DNA of 12,628 nucleotides from an uncultured Gemmataceae bacterium. GTDB lineage: Bacteria; Planctomycetota; Planctomycetia; Gemmatales; Gemmataceae. The notes under the pieces were generated by a model. That model saw only the letters and a program-made list of their open reading frames with translations. It ran no database searches and was not told the origin of the DNA. The stretch is from positions 1 through 12,628 of the forward strand of contig CAKZUU010000139.1 of the NCBI GenBank assembly GCA_937922175.1. Direction: 5' to 3'. This document shows positions 1 through 8,572 of the stretch, piece after piece. Both the position numbers and the translations under genes were made by a program. How positions within the stretch are numbered: the first letter of the stretch is position 1; every line of letters starts with the position of its first letter.

Positions 1-860
1 AAGAGTCGGGCTTGCCTTGCCTCTTCCAACGTGGCCCGGAACGAGGCGACGAGGTGGTGCGGCAGATCGCGGATGAAACCGACGGTATCGCTGAGAAGGA
101 CCCGGCCCCAGTCACGCAAATGCCATTGCCGCGTGCGGGTATCCAAAGTCGAAAAGAGGCGATCCTCGGCCAAAACGTCGGCACCCGTCAGGGCGTTCAT
201 CAGTGTGCTCTTGCCGGCATTTGTATAGCCCACGAGCGAGACGGTGTACTCCTCGGCCCGACTGAGAACTTCGCGTTGTTTACGTGCCTGAACCTCGATG
301 AGCCGCGCTTTCAGATCGCGGATCCGTTGACTGACGAGACGACGATCGACTTCGAGTTGTGTTTCACCGGGGCCACGTAGCCCGATCCCCCCTCCGGTCT
401 GTCGGGAGAGGTGCGTCCACAGATTGCGTAAGCGCGGCAGGGAATATTCCAATTGCGCAAGTTCCACCTGCAAGCGAGCTTCGTGAGTGCGAGCCCGAGT
501 GGCGAAGATATCGAGGATCAACTCGCTGCGGTCGAGGACCTTGATCTGGGTGGCCCTCTCAAGATTGCGCACCTGAGCTGGGGTGAGATCATTGTCGAAG
601 ATGACAACATCGGCCTGGGACGTTTCGACTAAAGTTTTCAACTCGGTGAGTTTTCCCCGCCCGATGTAGGTGCCCGCGACGATGTCGTGTCGCTTTTGGG
701 TGAGTTCCCCGACGATGAACGCACCCGCGGTTTGAGCCAACCCGCGAAGTTCTTCCAAGGGATCGTTGCTGAGCCAAGGTCGATCGGGGAGGGCGACGCT
801 CACAAGGATCGCCTTTTCCCGTTGGACGGTCAATTGATCACGTGGGTTGTCGAGAGGCAT
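1..860 (-). CDS. hflX: GTPase HflX, N-terminal part (cut by left window edge)
   Basis: HflX is a cytoplasmic GTPase that binds the 50S subunit and splits or rescues stalled ribosomes under stress. About 286 residues are visible. The N-terminal HflX domain (about 15-200) is followed by the family signature GPGETQLEVDRR at 163-174, then a coiled stretch (about 175-200) and the start of the G domain. The P-loop (G1) GYTNAGKST is at 211-219, the G2-like threonine lies in LFSTLDTRTR at about 235-244, and G3 DTVGF is at 258-262. The NKxD (G4) motif and the C-terminus lie outside the window, so completeness cannot be judged. The start is the only ATG after an in-frame TGA, giving MPLDNPRDQL; the AGGA next to it is too close to be a good ribosome site. 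A 149-bp gap separates it from the stop of the VWA gene upstream on the same strand, so the two could share a transcript. Family assignment is very secure from the motifs. Confidence 0.95.
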   Translation of the reverse strand, partial: MPLDNPRDQLTVQREKAILVSVALPDRPWLSNDPLEELRGLAQTAGAFIVGELTQKRHDIVAGTYIGRGKLTELKTLVETSQADVVIFDNDLTPAQVRNLERATQIKVLDRSELILDIFATRARTHEARLQVELAQLEYSLPRLRNLWTHLSRQTGGGIGLRGPGETQLEVDRRLVSQRIRDLKARLIEVQARKQREVLSRAEEYTVSLVGYTNAGKSTLMNALTGADVLAEDRLFSTLDTRTRQWHLRDWGRVLLSDTVGFIRDLPHHLVASFRATLEEARQARL

Positions 861-1009
861 TCCTTCAGCAGGGTTGGAAGCACAGTCAAGCTCAGTCCCT
901 CACCATTGTACTTCTGGAAAAAAGAACAAGTCCAGCTTGGGTTCGTCGTGGGGAATTTCCCGCAGCGAGAAACCGCAAGCTGGACCGTATACACCGCGAT
1001 CCAAGAGAA

Positions 1010-4000
1010 TCACTTGCTGCCCGGGAAGAGCGGCAAATTGATTTCCGGTCGATCCTTCAAGGCGTGAGCGGCATGGAAGGCCGGTGTCACCTTGACGCGA
1101 ATTTCCCCCGTGCTCGGGATGATTTCGACCTTGCGGAGAAGTTCGACGCCGATGTGCTCGACCCCTTCGACTTTGGACTCGTAAGCCAGTCGAGCGGTGG
1201 GCACGCCGGAATGGGCGAGATCATAAACACCTGCGGGTTTGGTCCCAGCTGGGGAGACACCGCCTGCCCGCACGGTGAGATCCTGGCGGAACAGCGGGTC
1301 AGCCAAGGCGCGAAGCATGTTCCTTGCCTTCTGCACCGATTCAGCCCGCTCATCCTGTTCGGGGACAGCAGGAGGAGGCAACGGCGGAAGGACCTCGGCC
1401 AATTGTGTGCGTCGGCCATTCGCCAGGTTGACCTTCACCTCGCTGGGCTGATCGACGTTGACGGTGTGGTATTCGATGGTCTGGTGCTCCGTGCCCTGGT
1501 GATGGATGATTTTCAGTTGGGCCGTACCACCTCGGGGCCGTCCCCAGATCCGCTTGACCTTGACCACATAGGTGCCGCTGAAGGCCTCGGCGGCAGTGTA
1601 CACCTCGCGGTGCTGGGTCATGTCATCGCAGGTCAGGAGCCCGCCGCCGGCGGACTGCCGTTTCGTCGCCGAGCAGGTCGTGTTCGCCGGTTCAAAGACT
1701 TCCAAATCCAAATCGCAGGGCGTCTCGGGTGCCCAGGCCAACTCGATCACCAAGTCGCGGCGTTGAGTCTGCACGAGAGCGCGATCGAGCAGAGCGGCCT
1801 CCTGCTGACGGTTTTCCGATTCCAACCGCGATTTGACCTGTTCGAGCGCGGCCAAGGCTCGCTGCTGATACAATTCTTTGTCCACGATCCAATCTCGGCC
1901 GAGCAAATTGCTGGCAGCCCAGTGAACGACATCCGAGTCGACCTTCTTCGCTTTGCTGACGTAAGCCAAGGCGTCGGCATATGGGTCAACCAAGCCGGGG
2001 CGCAGGGCCGCAGCGGTGCGGCAGTAGCTGATGGCTCGGTCGAAATCACCCGCATCGGCCATTGCTTTCGCCGCTTGCATATACGCCTCGGGATCTTTCG
2101 GATCCAGGTCGATGGCCGACAGGCGGGCACGCTCTAGCTCTTCGGGAGAGCCGCCGCTTTGTTGCAACGCGATCGCCAAGGCGGCGAACACCCACGGGTC
2201 GTTCACGATTCCCAACCGCAGGTTGCCTTTCAGGATTTCAGCCGCGTGACCGAACTCATCCGCTTCACCGAGAAACTGAGTGGCCGCCAAGATGACCCCC
2301 CGTCGGTGTTCGGCGGGAATGTCGTTTTTCGCCAGAGCGTCTTGCCAATCCTTCGGCGTGATTTGCCGCTTCGTGGGCTTCTTCTTCGCTTCGGGGGTTG
2401 CGTTGGCGACATCTTTGCCACCTGCCTTGGGTTGATCGGCGGGTGCAGTCGATTTCGCCACATCATTTCCCCGGGCGACAGGTCGGGCGTCACCCTTCGC
2501 CAGCATTCCGAGCTCACCTCGTTTCGGTTCGTTGCGGAAGGCTGCTCCACCGCCGACTCCCGCTGCCGGAACGTAGGGTTCTTTGACATTCGGTCGATAT
2601 CGAGATGGGGCCCGAACCACCAGCGCCAATGCGGGCGGATAGTAACCGATGTTGAATCGCTGATTTTCGGGGATTTCGCTCGTATCGTCCTCAGGCTCCT
2701 GAGCCATGGGGTTGGGGTTGATCGGTCGGTTCACCGTACGGGTGTCGATCCAATATTTTGCTCCGCCGATCGTCTCTTTGATGAGTTGGACGAGGTACCA
2801 ATCGAACCGAGCGCCGAGGAAGCCGAAGCCCGCGCCCAAGTTGCCGAGTTGGCCGCCACCGAAACCGAGAAGCCCACCTTGGCCCGCGGCACCGATGCCA
2901 CCGCCGCCGACGCCAAATCCGCCGGCACCCGCGGCCCCGGCGATACCCGCCAATCCACCGCCTCCCAAGCCTGCCAAGCCACCCAGACCACCGATGCCAC
3001 CCAGACCACCGATGCCGCCCACGCCTCCGATGCCCACCAAGCCCGCGACACCGAAAGCGCCAATGGCTCCGGTGTTGCCGAAGGCGTTGAACGGAGAGCC
3101 TGCCGCACCAAACGACGCGGCCCCACCAAGTACCGCCAAGTTCTGGCCGACACCCAAAACGTTGATGGCCGACGGAATCGGGATGACCAGATCCGCAACT
3201 TCGTAAACACGCAGGGCAAAGTTGTAGTTGTACTTGGCGTCGTCCTTCTTCAAAATTTCGATATGGTCCCGATTGACGAAATAGGTCAGGGGCGGTTCGA
3301 CCGTGGCTAAGACCTGGCTCATCACGCTTCCCAACGTCGCCTCGGGCATCGCGGGAATTTTGACGCTAATTTCGGGACTGTAGAGATCGATCCTTTGATC
3401 ACCTTTTTCCAGTGATCCAGAGTTGGCCCGAATGTAAAAATTCGTCCCTTCCAAATTCTGGCGGAACCGCTCGAGCCAGGACGAGAGGGGAAGAGATGTG
3501 GGCTGATCCACTGGGGGCACCATTGGCGAGTTGAGCCGACCCACAACCTTCGTGTAGTTCTCGCCGGCCAATGGGCCAAAGCTGTAATAGCCGTACCGCT
3601 TGCTTCGCAACTTGGTCAGTTCCTTCCAGGCAGCCGTCGGCGGGAAATGGACCGGCGGCTCGTCCGGATAAGGAATATGCGATTTTTCGGTCTGCATCAG
3701 GGTCAAGAGGAATCGCTCTTCACGAATCCGCTTGAGTTCGGTCAATTCCTTGAGGTTCAGGGCGTTCAAGGAAATCGCATAGCTGGCGGTTGCCTGGATC
3801 GGCACCGGCCGGCCGTTGTTGATCGACTCTTCGCGAAGTTGGTTGGCTTCTTTGTATGCCTCCTCGTAACGTGCCTTGTCCATCAAATTCGTGAACTGTC
3901 GGACTCGCTCACGAGTTCGCTCGATAAGTCCCGATTCCACCTCCGCCGCAGCGGCAGCTCGAGCCGCCAAGATACGCCGTTGCTCCTCCTCTTGCAGGCG

Positions 4001-5746
4001 GAGTTTGATGCTCCGGCCGCGAACCTCGAAATCTCGCATCTGACCTTCGAGTTGGTTGGTCAGACGAGATCGTACCCGATCGGTGATGATGCCTGCATTG
4101 GCAACCGACTCCAACTGCCTCTTCAAAAGGTTGTAAGCTCCGTCTGGATCGGTGTTGAGCAGTTGTCGCGCGTTCTTGATGGCTCGCTCGACGGCGTCGG
4201 CCAACTGCTGCTCTTGCAGGATCTGCCGTTGCCGCTCCTCCGACAACAGGTCGTTGGCGGCCTGGGGGGCATCCGTCTTTGGTGGAGAATCCTTTTCACC
4301 GCCTGCCGGTTCTTGAGCAGCCGTCACGAGCAACTTCTGCAAATCCAGCCGGTCCGATTTCGGGGCAGGGATCCCGTCCGGTCCGAGAGCCCGTTGCTTG
4401 GCGGCATTCACCTCTTCCAGCAATTGCTTGCGACTCAAACCGCCCTCTTTCAGCCGCTTCACGACCATCAATCCATTAGCTGCTTCCGAATTGTGCGGGT
4501 CGACCTGTGAGGCCAAGGCGAAAAGTTTCTCGGCCACGTCGTAGTGATTCTCGCTCAGCGCCCAGTGGGCCTGGGTGAGATACTCTTCGCGCGTGAGTTC
4601 GGTCTGTTGGGCCGCGTAGGCCAACGCTCGGTCGGCTCGCAGCAGGGCGGGCGCCGATTGATTCGCCGCCTTCCCCCACTGATTCACGATTCCGGTGAGG
4701 AAATAGTTCGAGACCTCGGGTTTCCCGACATTCTCTCGAATTTCCACTCGGACCGGCTGACCGGCCACGGTGCCTTCAATCGAGACCAGAAGCGATTCGG
4801 CTCCCTGGAGACGGCCCACCATCAACGTCGGGGTGTCAGAACGGAGGGGCGGAAGTCGTGTCGGATACGCCTCGGCCACACCTTGGACCAACTCATGCCG
4901 CGTTGGGTACAAGATCGGTTCTGACACGGTCTGGAGGACGCGTCGGGCGAGGTCGCTCGCCGCCTCATCGGTCTTCAAACGGATCACCGCCCCGCCGGTG
5001 GTGCTGGCGAAGCTATGCAGATTCATCGGGTTCAACCGAGCGCCCAACGGCACGGCAAAAAAGGCAGCTCGCTGAGCCGCCATTTCCTGACCCAACTGGA
5101 ATCGCTCTCCGGGTTGCACAGGGGCGTAGGCACTTTCGCCATCACCCAACAGAAGGATGATCTGCTGGCGATCGGCCCGGCCATCAAACTCTTTGATGGC
5201 CTTGGCGAGGGCGCCCTTCAAGTCACACACGCCGCTGCAATATTCGACTTCTTCCAACCGTCGGATCGCTTCAGAGACGGCGGCATCGCTGGCGGCGCGG
5301 AAGCCTTTGGTGAGGTTTCGCGTGGCGGCGGGAGTGTTCAGCGTCCAGAGGGCAAGCCGATCGTGAGCCCCCAACTGGTCGCGCAGTGCCTTGATGGTGT
5401 CCAAGGCGAGACGGAAGGAGGGACCCGCCTGACTGGCCGAGGTATCGACCAGCACCAAAACATCGCGGGGCTGGTTCGTCACAACCGCTGGGACTGTCAC
5501 ACGAAGTTGGGCAGCGAAAAGATGCTGGCCTTCGGTCGTGCGGTACGAGATGACGGGCTGCTCCGCAAACCGTTGCGCCAACGGGGCATCCTCGCCACCG
5601 AACGACTGCGAAGAACCGTCCTGGCGTCCGGTGCGCTGAAGCACGGCTCGACGGCCGGCAGCGTCGCCCCATACATGCGAACAGGTGATTGCCCCGGCCA
5701 GCCCGAGCAGCGCGGCGACCAGGCGAAGCCTTTGGACGGTGGACAT
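1010..5746 (-). CDS. Large exported protein: VWA, helical, secretin/STN-like, Gly-rich, TPR-like and DUF2135-like regions
   Basis: A 1578-residue protein, probably exported. A signal peptide (about 1-27, hydrophobic core VAALLGLAGAI) is followed by a von Willebrand A domain (about 94-275) with the MIDAS motif DTSAS at 101-105 and the later acidic loop LLGDGES near 202, so it should bind a divalent metal and a protein partner. Next come a TPR-like pair of helices (about 375-430), long charged helices (about 495-680), and a module resembling a secretin short domain (about 752-860: LERFRQNLEGTNFYI, then LGSVMSQVLATVEPPLTYFV, then RVYEVADLV). A glycine-rich insert (about 862-978) precedes the likely end of that module (WYLVQLIKETIGGAKYW). 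A Lys/Pro-rich linker, TPR-like helices (about 1187-1262) and a beta domain like DUF2135/YfaP (about 1330-1414, CDLDLEVFEP) follow. Such composites are typical of planctomycetes. Function is unknown; it could be a periplasmic or surface scaffold. The domain calls after the VWA are by eye. Confidence 0.85.
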   Translation of the reverse strand: MSTVQRLRLVAALLGLAGAITCSHVWGDAAGRRAVLQRTGRQDGSSQSFGGEDAPLAQRFAEQPVISYRTTEGQHLFAAQLRVTVPAVVTNQPRDVLVLVDTSASQAGPSFRLALDTIKALRDQLGAHDRLALWTLNTPAATRNLTKGFRAASDAAVSEAIRRLEEVEYCSGVCDLKGALAKAIKEFDGRADRQQIILLLGDGESAYAPVQPGERFQLGQEMAAQRAAFFAVPLGARLNPMNLHSFASTTGGAVIRLKTDEAASDLARRVLQTVSEPILYPTRHELVQGVAEAYPTRLPPLRSDTPTLMVGRLQGAESLLVSIEGTVAGQPVRVEIRENVGKPEVSNYFLTGIVNQWGKAANQSAPALLRADRALAYAAQQTELTREEYLTQAHWALSENHYDVAEKLFALASQVDPHNSEAANGLMVVKRLKEGGLSRKQLLEEVNAAKQRALGPDGIPAPKSDRLDLQKLLVTAAQEPAGGEKDSPPKTDAPQAANDLLSEERQRQILQEQQLADAVERAIKNARQLLNTDPDGAYNLLKRQLESVANAGIITDRVRSRLTNQLEGQMRDFEVRGRSIKLRLQEEEQRRILAARAAAAAEVESGLIERTRERVRQFTNLMDKARYEEAYKEANQLREESINNGRPVPIQATASYAISLNALNLKELTELKRIREERFLLTLMQTEKSHIPYPDEPPVHFPPTAAWKELTKLRSKRYGYYSFGPLAGENYTKVVGRLNSPMVPPVDQPTSLPLSSWLERFRQNLEGTNFYIRANSGSLEKGDQRIDLYSPEISVKIPAMPEATLGSVMSQVLATVEPPLTYFVNRDHIEILKKDDAKYNYNFALRVYEVADLVIPIPSAINVLGVGQNLAVLGGAASFGAAGSPFNAFGNTGAIGAFGVAGLVGIGGVGGIGGLGGIGGLGGLAGLGGGGLAGIAGAAGAGGFGVGGGGIGAAGQGGLLGFGGGQLGNLGAGFGFLGARFDWYLVQLIKETIGGAKYWIDTRTVNRPINPNPMAQEPEDDTSEIPENQRFNIGYYPPALALVVRAPSRYRPNVKEPYVPAAGVGGGAAFRNEPKRGELGMLAKGDARPVARGNDVAKSTAPADQPKAGGKDVANATPEAKKKPTKRQITPKDWQDALAKNDIPAEHRRGVILAATQFLGEADEFGHAAEILKGNLRLGIVNDPWVFAALAIALQQSGGSPEELERARLSAIDLDPKDPEAYMQAAKAMADAGDFDRAISYCRTAAALRPGLVDPYADALAYVSKAKKVDSDVVHWAASNLLGRDWIVDKELYQQRALAALEQVKSRLESENRQQEAALLDRALVQTQRRDLVIELAWAPETPCDLDLEVFEPANTTCSATKRQSAGGGLLTCDDMTQHREVYTAAEAFSGTYVVKVKRIWGRPRGGTAQLKIIHHQGTEHQTIEYHTVNVDQPSEVKVNLANGRRTQLAEVLPPLPPPAVPEQDERAESVQKARNMLRALADPLFRQDLTVRAGGVSPAGTKPAGVYDLAHSGVPTARLAYESKVEGVEHIGVELLRKVEIIPSTGEIRVKVTPAFHAAHALKDRPEINLPLFPGSK
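2812..3170 (-). repeat. Glycine-rich low-complexity insert within the VWA protein gene
   Basis: About 115-120 codons of mostly Gly with Ala, Leu, Ile, Val and Phe, including short GGIGGLGG-type runs, sit between RVYEVADLV and WYLVQLIKETI of the secretin-like module. The stretch contains almost no charged residues, unlike the highly charged flanks. It is in frame and has no stop, so it is part of the protein and not an artefact of frame choice. It may form a flexible or aggregating segment; this is inference. Confidence 0.85.
2979..3032. repeat. 18-bp tandem repeat, two exact copies plus one diverged copy
   Basis: The unit CCACCCAGACCACCGATG occurs at 2979-2996 and again exactly at 2997-3014. 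A diverged third copy (CCGCCCACGCCTCCGATG) follows at 3015-3032. On the minus strand each copy encodes six residues of the Gly-Ile/Leu type. Two identical copies amid degenerate ones suggest recent slippage, so copy number may vary between strains. Confidence 0.8.
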
Positions 5747-5755
5747 TTGGCCGAC

Positions 5756-5761
5756 TCTCCT
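5756..5761 (-). promoter_or_regulatory. Ribosome binding site that sets the start of the VWA gene
   Basis: AGGAGA on the minus strand lies 9 nt before the ATG at 5746. The frame is open to a GTG at 5764, but that codon has no purine-rich site in front of it and would itself overlap this site. The ATG also puts a short N-region directly before the hydrophobic signal-peptide core. I therefore prefer 5746. Confidence 0.7.
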
Positions 5762-5837
5762 CACCTCGAAATAGGACTCTCGGATGGATCGTGGTGCCCT
5801 GCTCCCAGGTGCGCCCGCGAAAAATGTCTAGTCTCAC

Positions 5838-5866
5838 ATTTTACCTACCGCCGACGGCTAACTCCA
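5838..5866 (-). promoter_or_regulatory. Weak sigma-70-like promoter candidate for the VWA gene
   Basis: On the minus strand TAAAAT (5843-5838) matches the -10 consensus at five of six positions. With a 17-bp spacer the -35 would be TGGAGT (5866-5861), only three of six. It would give a leader of roughly 85 nt. Planctomycete promoters are poorly characterised, so this is a guess. Confidence 0.22.
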
Positions 5867-5977
5867 GTGCCCCGCGAACTCCTCGCCCTTGTCCCGCGAG
5901 TCGCTCGCCACTCTCCTTTTCTCGGCCCCTCCTGACCACCTTGCCCGGCGAAGGCGAAATGTCACATGTCTAAAATA

Positions 5978-6002
5978 CAACGCACGATTCACCGGTGCGT
6001 TG
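5978..6002. repeat. Perfect 8-bp inverted repeat in the divergent region
   Basis: CAACGCAC (5978-5985) and GTGCGTTG (5995-6002) are perfect reverse complements separated by 9 nt. No T tract follows on either side, so a terminator is unlikely. Its central place between two divergent genes suits an operator for a dimeric regulator, but an RNA hairpin in a leader is also possible. Confidence 0.5.
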
Positions 6003-6125
6003 GCTAATTTCGTCGCGGCGTCGATCGAACCTCGCAAAAAAGTAAAACCCCGCCGATGACGCCCAACGGTGAGCTTTCCACCGATTCCATCGAATCCAAC
6101 GAACGTAACAGATTTGCGAATTGAT

Positions 6126-6153
6126 TTGACATTAACGACAGGCGACCTACGCT
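6126..6153 (+). promoter_or_regulatory. Weak sigma-70-like promoter candidate for the coiled-coil gene
   Basis: TTGACA at 6126-6131 is an exact -35 consensus. The best -10 at suitable spacing is TACGCT (6148-6153, 16-bp spacer), a poor match. It would start a leader of about 60 nt before the ATG at 6222. Confidence 0.25.
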
Positions 6154-6221
6154 TGGATCGGAGTGGTCCGCAATGAACACCCTCGCCCACTCGGGGATTT
6201 CGCGTCGGGGAGGTTTGCCTC

Positions 6222-7238
6222 ATGGCTAATCAGTCGCCGGATCCGTCACTGAGTCTGTTACGTCGTCGGCTTCTCTCGGCGGCGACACCACCGCTGACGG
6301 AGTGCCCCTCCGACACCGTGGATTTTGACCACGTGGGTGAAAGCGAGTTGGGCAGCGAACTCGAATCTCTCCTCCGAACCAAACCTGTTGAGTCCGAACG
6401 AACCGACGATGTTGACGCTCTCCTGCAACAGTACCAAGCGGAACGAGCGGTCGGCGACTCGTCGTCGATTCGTCGAGCGGCAGCCCGCCGGGAATCGGTT
6501 CCGATCGCCGCGCGTGCCTTGGCGGGCAGTCGTCATGGCTCACGACCAACCCCCTCGCGCGGTCTACCTCCTCTGACGACCACGACTCATGCCGAGGTCG
6601 AACGCCTTCGAGCCGAAAATGCGGAACTGAAGCAGCTCATCGATGAATATCGAGAAATTCTCGAAGCCAATGACCCCTCGATTTGGGAGCAAAAATTGCT
6701 CGAGGCCGAAAATCTATTGAAGGACAAAGACGAGCAAATCAAAGGCCTCAAGGCTCAAGTCGAGGAGTGGGAGGAACGATTCAAAACTCACCGTTTCGTT
6801 CCCCATGACGACGATTTGGCCAAAGAAGCCGATGAACTGGACAAAGAGCGCGCCCGTTTGACACAAGAACGGAAAGAACTCGAAGCCGAGCGTCAACAAT
6901 TGAAAGAAGACGAAGAAGCCATGATGGCCCAAATGCGGGAAATGGAGATCGGGATGGCCAAGGATCGTGCCGAGTTGGCCCGACAACGGACCGAGTTGCA
7001 GCGGATGCAGGCAGAGATCCAACACGAGTTGGAGTTGCTGCAAAGGGGCGATGCGAACATCAAAGAGCGGTTAGCCCAATTCCAGCGTCGCTGCCACGAT
7101 GCCTCGGGTCGTCCTCAACCAACCAGCACGGGGATCATGTCCGCGGTGATTCCGCCGGCGGCCGCCGCGAGCTCGACGCAGACGGCCGGCCCAAAAGAGA
7201 CTGCGGTGTTCAAGAAAATTTTCGGGCAAAGTCGCTGA
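6222..7238 (+). CDS. Coiled-coil protein of unknown function
   Basis: A 338-residue protein that I do not recognise. There is no signal peptide or membrane segment, so it is probably cytoplasmic. The N-terminal third (1-123) is low-complexity, Ser/Arg-rich and probably disordered. Residues about 124-290 form a long, highly charged Glu/Lys/Arg/Gln coiled coil with heptad-like spacing (ERLRAENAELKQLIDEY onward), interrupted around 188-200 by RFVPHDDD. After an Ala/Pro/Thr-rich linker, the protein ends with a compact basic-hydrophobic tail, ETAVFKKIFGQSR, that looks like a docking peptide. The start is well supported: GGGGAGG ends 8 nt before the ATG. It is transcribed divergently from the VWA gene and converges with the anti-sigma gene. 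The architecture suggests an oligomeric scaffold, or a polar or cytoskeletal adaptor; this is inference. No frameshift is seen. Confidence 0.8.
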   Translation: MANQSPDPSLSLLRRRLLSAATPPLTECPSDTVDFDHVGESELGSELESLLRTKPVESERTDDVDALLQQYQAERAVGDSSSIRRAAARRESVPIAARALAGSRHGSRPTPSRGLPPLTTTTHAEVERLRAENAELKQLIDEYREILEANDPSIWEQKLLEAENLLKDKDEQIKGLKAQVEEWEERFKTHRFVPHDDDLAKEADELDKERARLTQERKELEAERQQLKEDEEAMMAQMREMEIGMAKDRAELARQRTELQRMQAEIQHELELLQRGDANIKERLAQFQRRCHDASGRPQPTSTGIMSAVIPPAAAASSTQTAGPKETAVFKKIFGQSR

Positions 7239-7312
7239 AATGTCGCCAGATTCTTTGCATACTCGGACTTATCGGGGAAACGTCGGTTGACTTTGGCACC
7301 GCAAACGGATCA

Positions 7313-8038
7313 TCAACCAATTGTCCCCGCGGCGGCGAATAGCTGTCGATTCGCTTCGCCAAAATACACGATGACGAGAAGGTAATCTCGAGAAACCTCG
7401 ACAACCTCCACCGTGCAGTGGCTCCCGGTGGCCCACATGCCCGACGGATCGGATGGGGGCCGGAAGCGGCGTCGCGGAAGAACATACACCTTTGCCCGAT
7501 TCGCTCCCTTTTGAAAACTCAGGCACGCGACCGGTTGCCCTTCTACCGTCACGACTTCCATACGATTGAGCAAACCGTAGTCGAAGTCAAAGGGGACGAG
7601 CGTCTTCACACCTCTCCGGGCGAAAAATTCAACGACCGAGTCTCTCGAGCCGTTAAAGGTTAAGACAAGTTGCTCATCCTCCCCTTGGGCCCATTGGACC
7701 GGGTCGGCGACCGAGCGTGCATTCCACAAACTAAGCACCAACATGAAAATAACGCCAGCTGCCGCTACGGCGACGGCGCCCTGCGTCAGCCGCATCCGAA
7801 GTCGGTGAGATCGCCGAGTCGCCAGGGAACGGAAGAGGGTTACGGGAAGATCGGCCGGCACGTCAACGTTCTTCATGGCCCGAGCGACCGCCCGATCGAA
7901 TTGCCGTTCTCGCTCAACCCAATTCCGACATTGAGCGCACTGAGCCAAGTGCGCGTCGATCAGAGCGCGGTCGTCTTCGGCCATTTCATGAGGCCGAAGC
8001 AGGTAAGGCGTCAAAATACGTACTGTAGAACAATTCAT
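7313..8038 (-). CDS. Membrane anti-sigma factor with zinc-finger (ZAS-like) domain
   Basis: A predicted 241-residue single-pass membrane protein that should hold the adjacent ECF sigma factor inactive. The N-terminal cytoplasmic part carries the zinc-binding anti-sigma motif H30-x3-C34-x2-C37 (HLAQCAQC), preceded by a helix that also fits the family. One transmembrane helix lies at about 87-106 (GAVAVAAAGVIFMLVLSLW). The remaining 135 residues would be extracytoplasmic and look like a small beta-rich sensor domain (for example RMEVVTVEGQPVACLSF) that I cannot name. The sigma stop codon TGA is followed at once by GTG GCG GTG ATG. I chose the ATG at 8038; a GTG at 8047 is the alternative and adds three residues. 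Neither has a strong ribosome site, which points to translational coupling with the sigma gene. Genomic pairing and the motif make the role confident; the signal sensed is unknown. Confidence 0.85.
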   Translation of the reverse strand: MNCSTVRILTPYLLRPHEMAEDDRALIDAHLAQCAQCRNWVERERQFDRAVARAMKNVDVPADLPVTLFRSLATRRSHRLRMRLTQGAVAVAAAGVIFMLVLSLWNARSVADPVQWAQGEDEQLVLTFNGSRDSVVEFFARRGVKTLVPFDFDYGLLNRMEVVTVEGQPVACLSFQKGANRAKVYVLPRRRFRPPSDPSGMWATGSHCTVEVVEVSRDYLLVIVYFGEANRQLFAAAGTIG

Positions 8039-8047
8039 CACCGCCAC

Positions 8048-8572
8048 TCAGTGTTCGTCGTCTGACTGCAAACGAATCCTCGATAATCGTTGCCGAAGAT
8101 ACGCTTTCGCTCGTGCCAGCCGTGACATTACGGTTCCGATCGGGATATTCATTTGTTCGGCGATGTCACGGTAACTAAATTCCTCGAAATAGAACAAGAT
8201 CAATGGCGTGCGAAAAACTTCTGGCAGTTCGTCCAGAGCTTCCTGAAGTTTTTGCGGTTCAATGTCATACGTTTCGTCCGTTTCCTCTTGGGAAGTGGCA
8301 AGCTCGAGATCGTCGAGGGGGACTTCCCGGTGGTTTCGCCCTTGGCGCAGCCTTTGCAAATACGTGTTTCGCAAGATGGTGAACAACCAAGGCTTCACCC
8401 GGGCTGGATCGCGCAGTTGGGAGAATTGCGCCTGGGCTTTCACAAACGCTTCTTGCGTCAGGTCGGCGGCCGCATCGGATGTCCCGCAAAGGCGGAAGGC
8501 GTACCGATACAGCTGGGCGTAGTGCTCATCCACGAGACGCCCGAAGGGTCCGTGGGGCATTGATGGGCCCAT
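8048..8572 (-). CDS. ECF-type RNA polymerase sigma factor
   Basis: A 174-residue sigma-70-family protein of the extracytoplasmic-function group, which redirects RNA polymerase to a small regulon. Region 2 is at about 10-80 (YRYAFRLCGTSDAAADLTQEAFVKA, here abbreviated to DLTQEAFVKA at 37-46, and PWLFTILRN at 61-69). An acidic linker (85-105) leads to region 4 at about 107-163, with ALDELPEVFRTPLILFYFEE and the helix-turn-helix FSYRDIAEQMNIPIGTVMSR. The length is usual for the group and there is no extra C-terminal domain. The ATG at 8572 has GGGAG 4 nt upstream; the next ATG at 8560 is too far from it. It is the first gene of a two-gene operon with its anti-sigma factor. Its target promoters cannot be told from this sequence; such pairs often regulate themselves. 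Confidence 0.95.
   Translation of the reverse strand: MGPSMPHGPFGRLVDEHYAQLYRYAFRLCGTSDAAADLTQEAFVKAQAQFSQLRDPARVKPWLFTILRNTYLQRLRQGRNHREVPLDDLELATSQEETDETYDIEPQKLQEALDELPEVFRTPLILFYFEEFSYRDIAEQMNIPIGTVMSRLARAKAYLRQRLSRIRLQSDDEH

Larger units (their letters stand above)
5747..6221. other. Non-coding divergent intergenic region between the VWA and coiled-coil genes
   Basis: These 475 bases carry no convincing gene. Both flanking genes point away, so promoters for both must lie here. I see one weak candidate for each direction, an 8-bp perfect inverted repeat at 5978-6002, and AT-richer patches around 5821-5845 and 5960-5980. Short open frames cross it on both strands, but they lack ribosome sites and recognisable protein features. 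Confidence 0.6.
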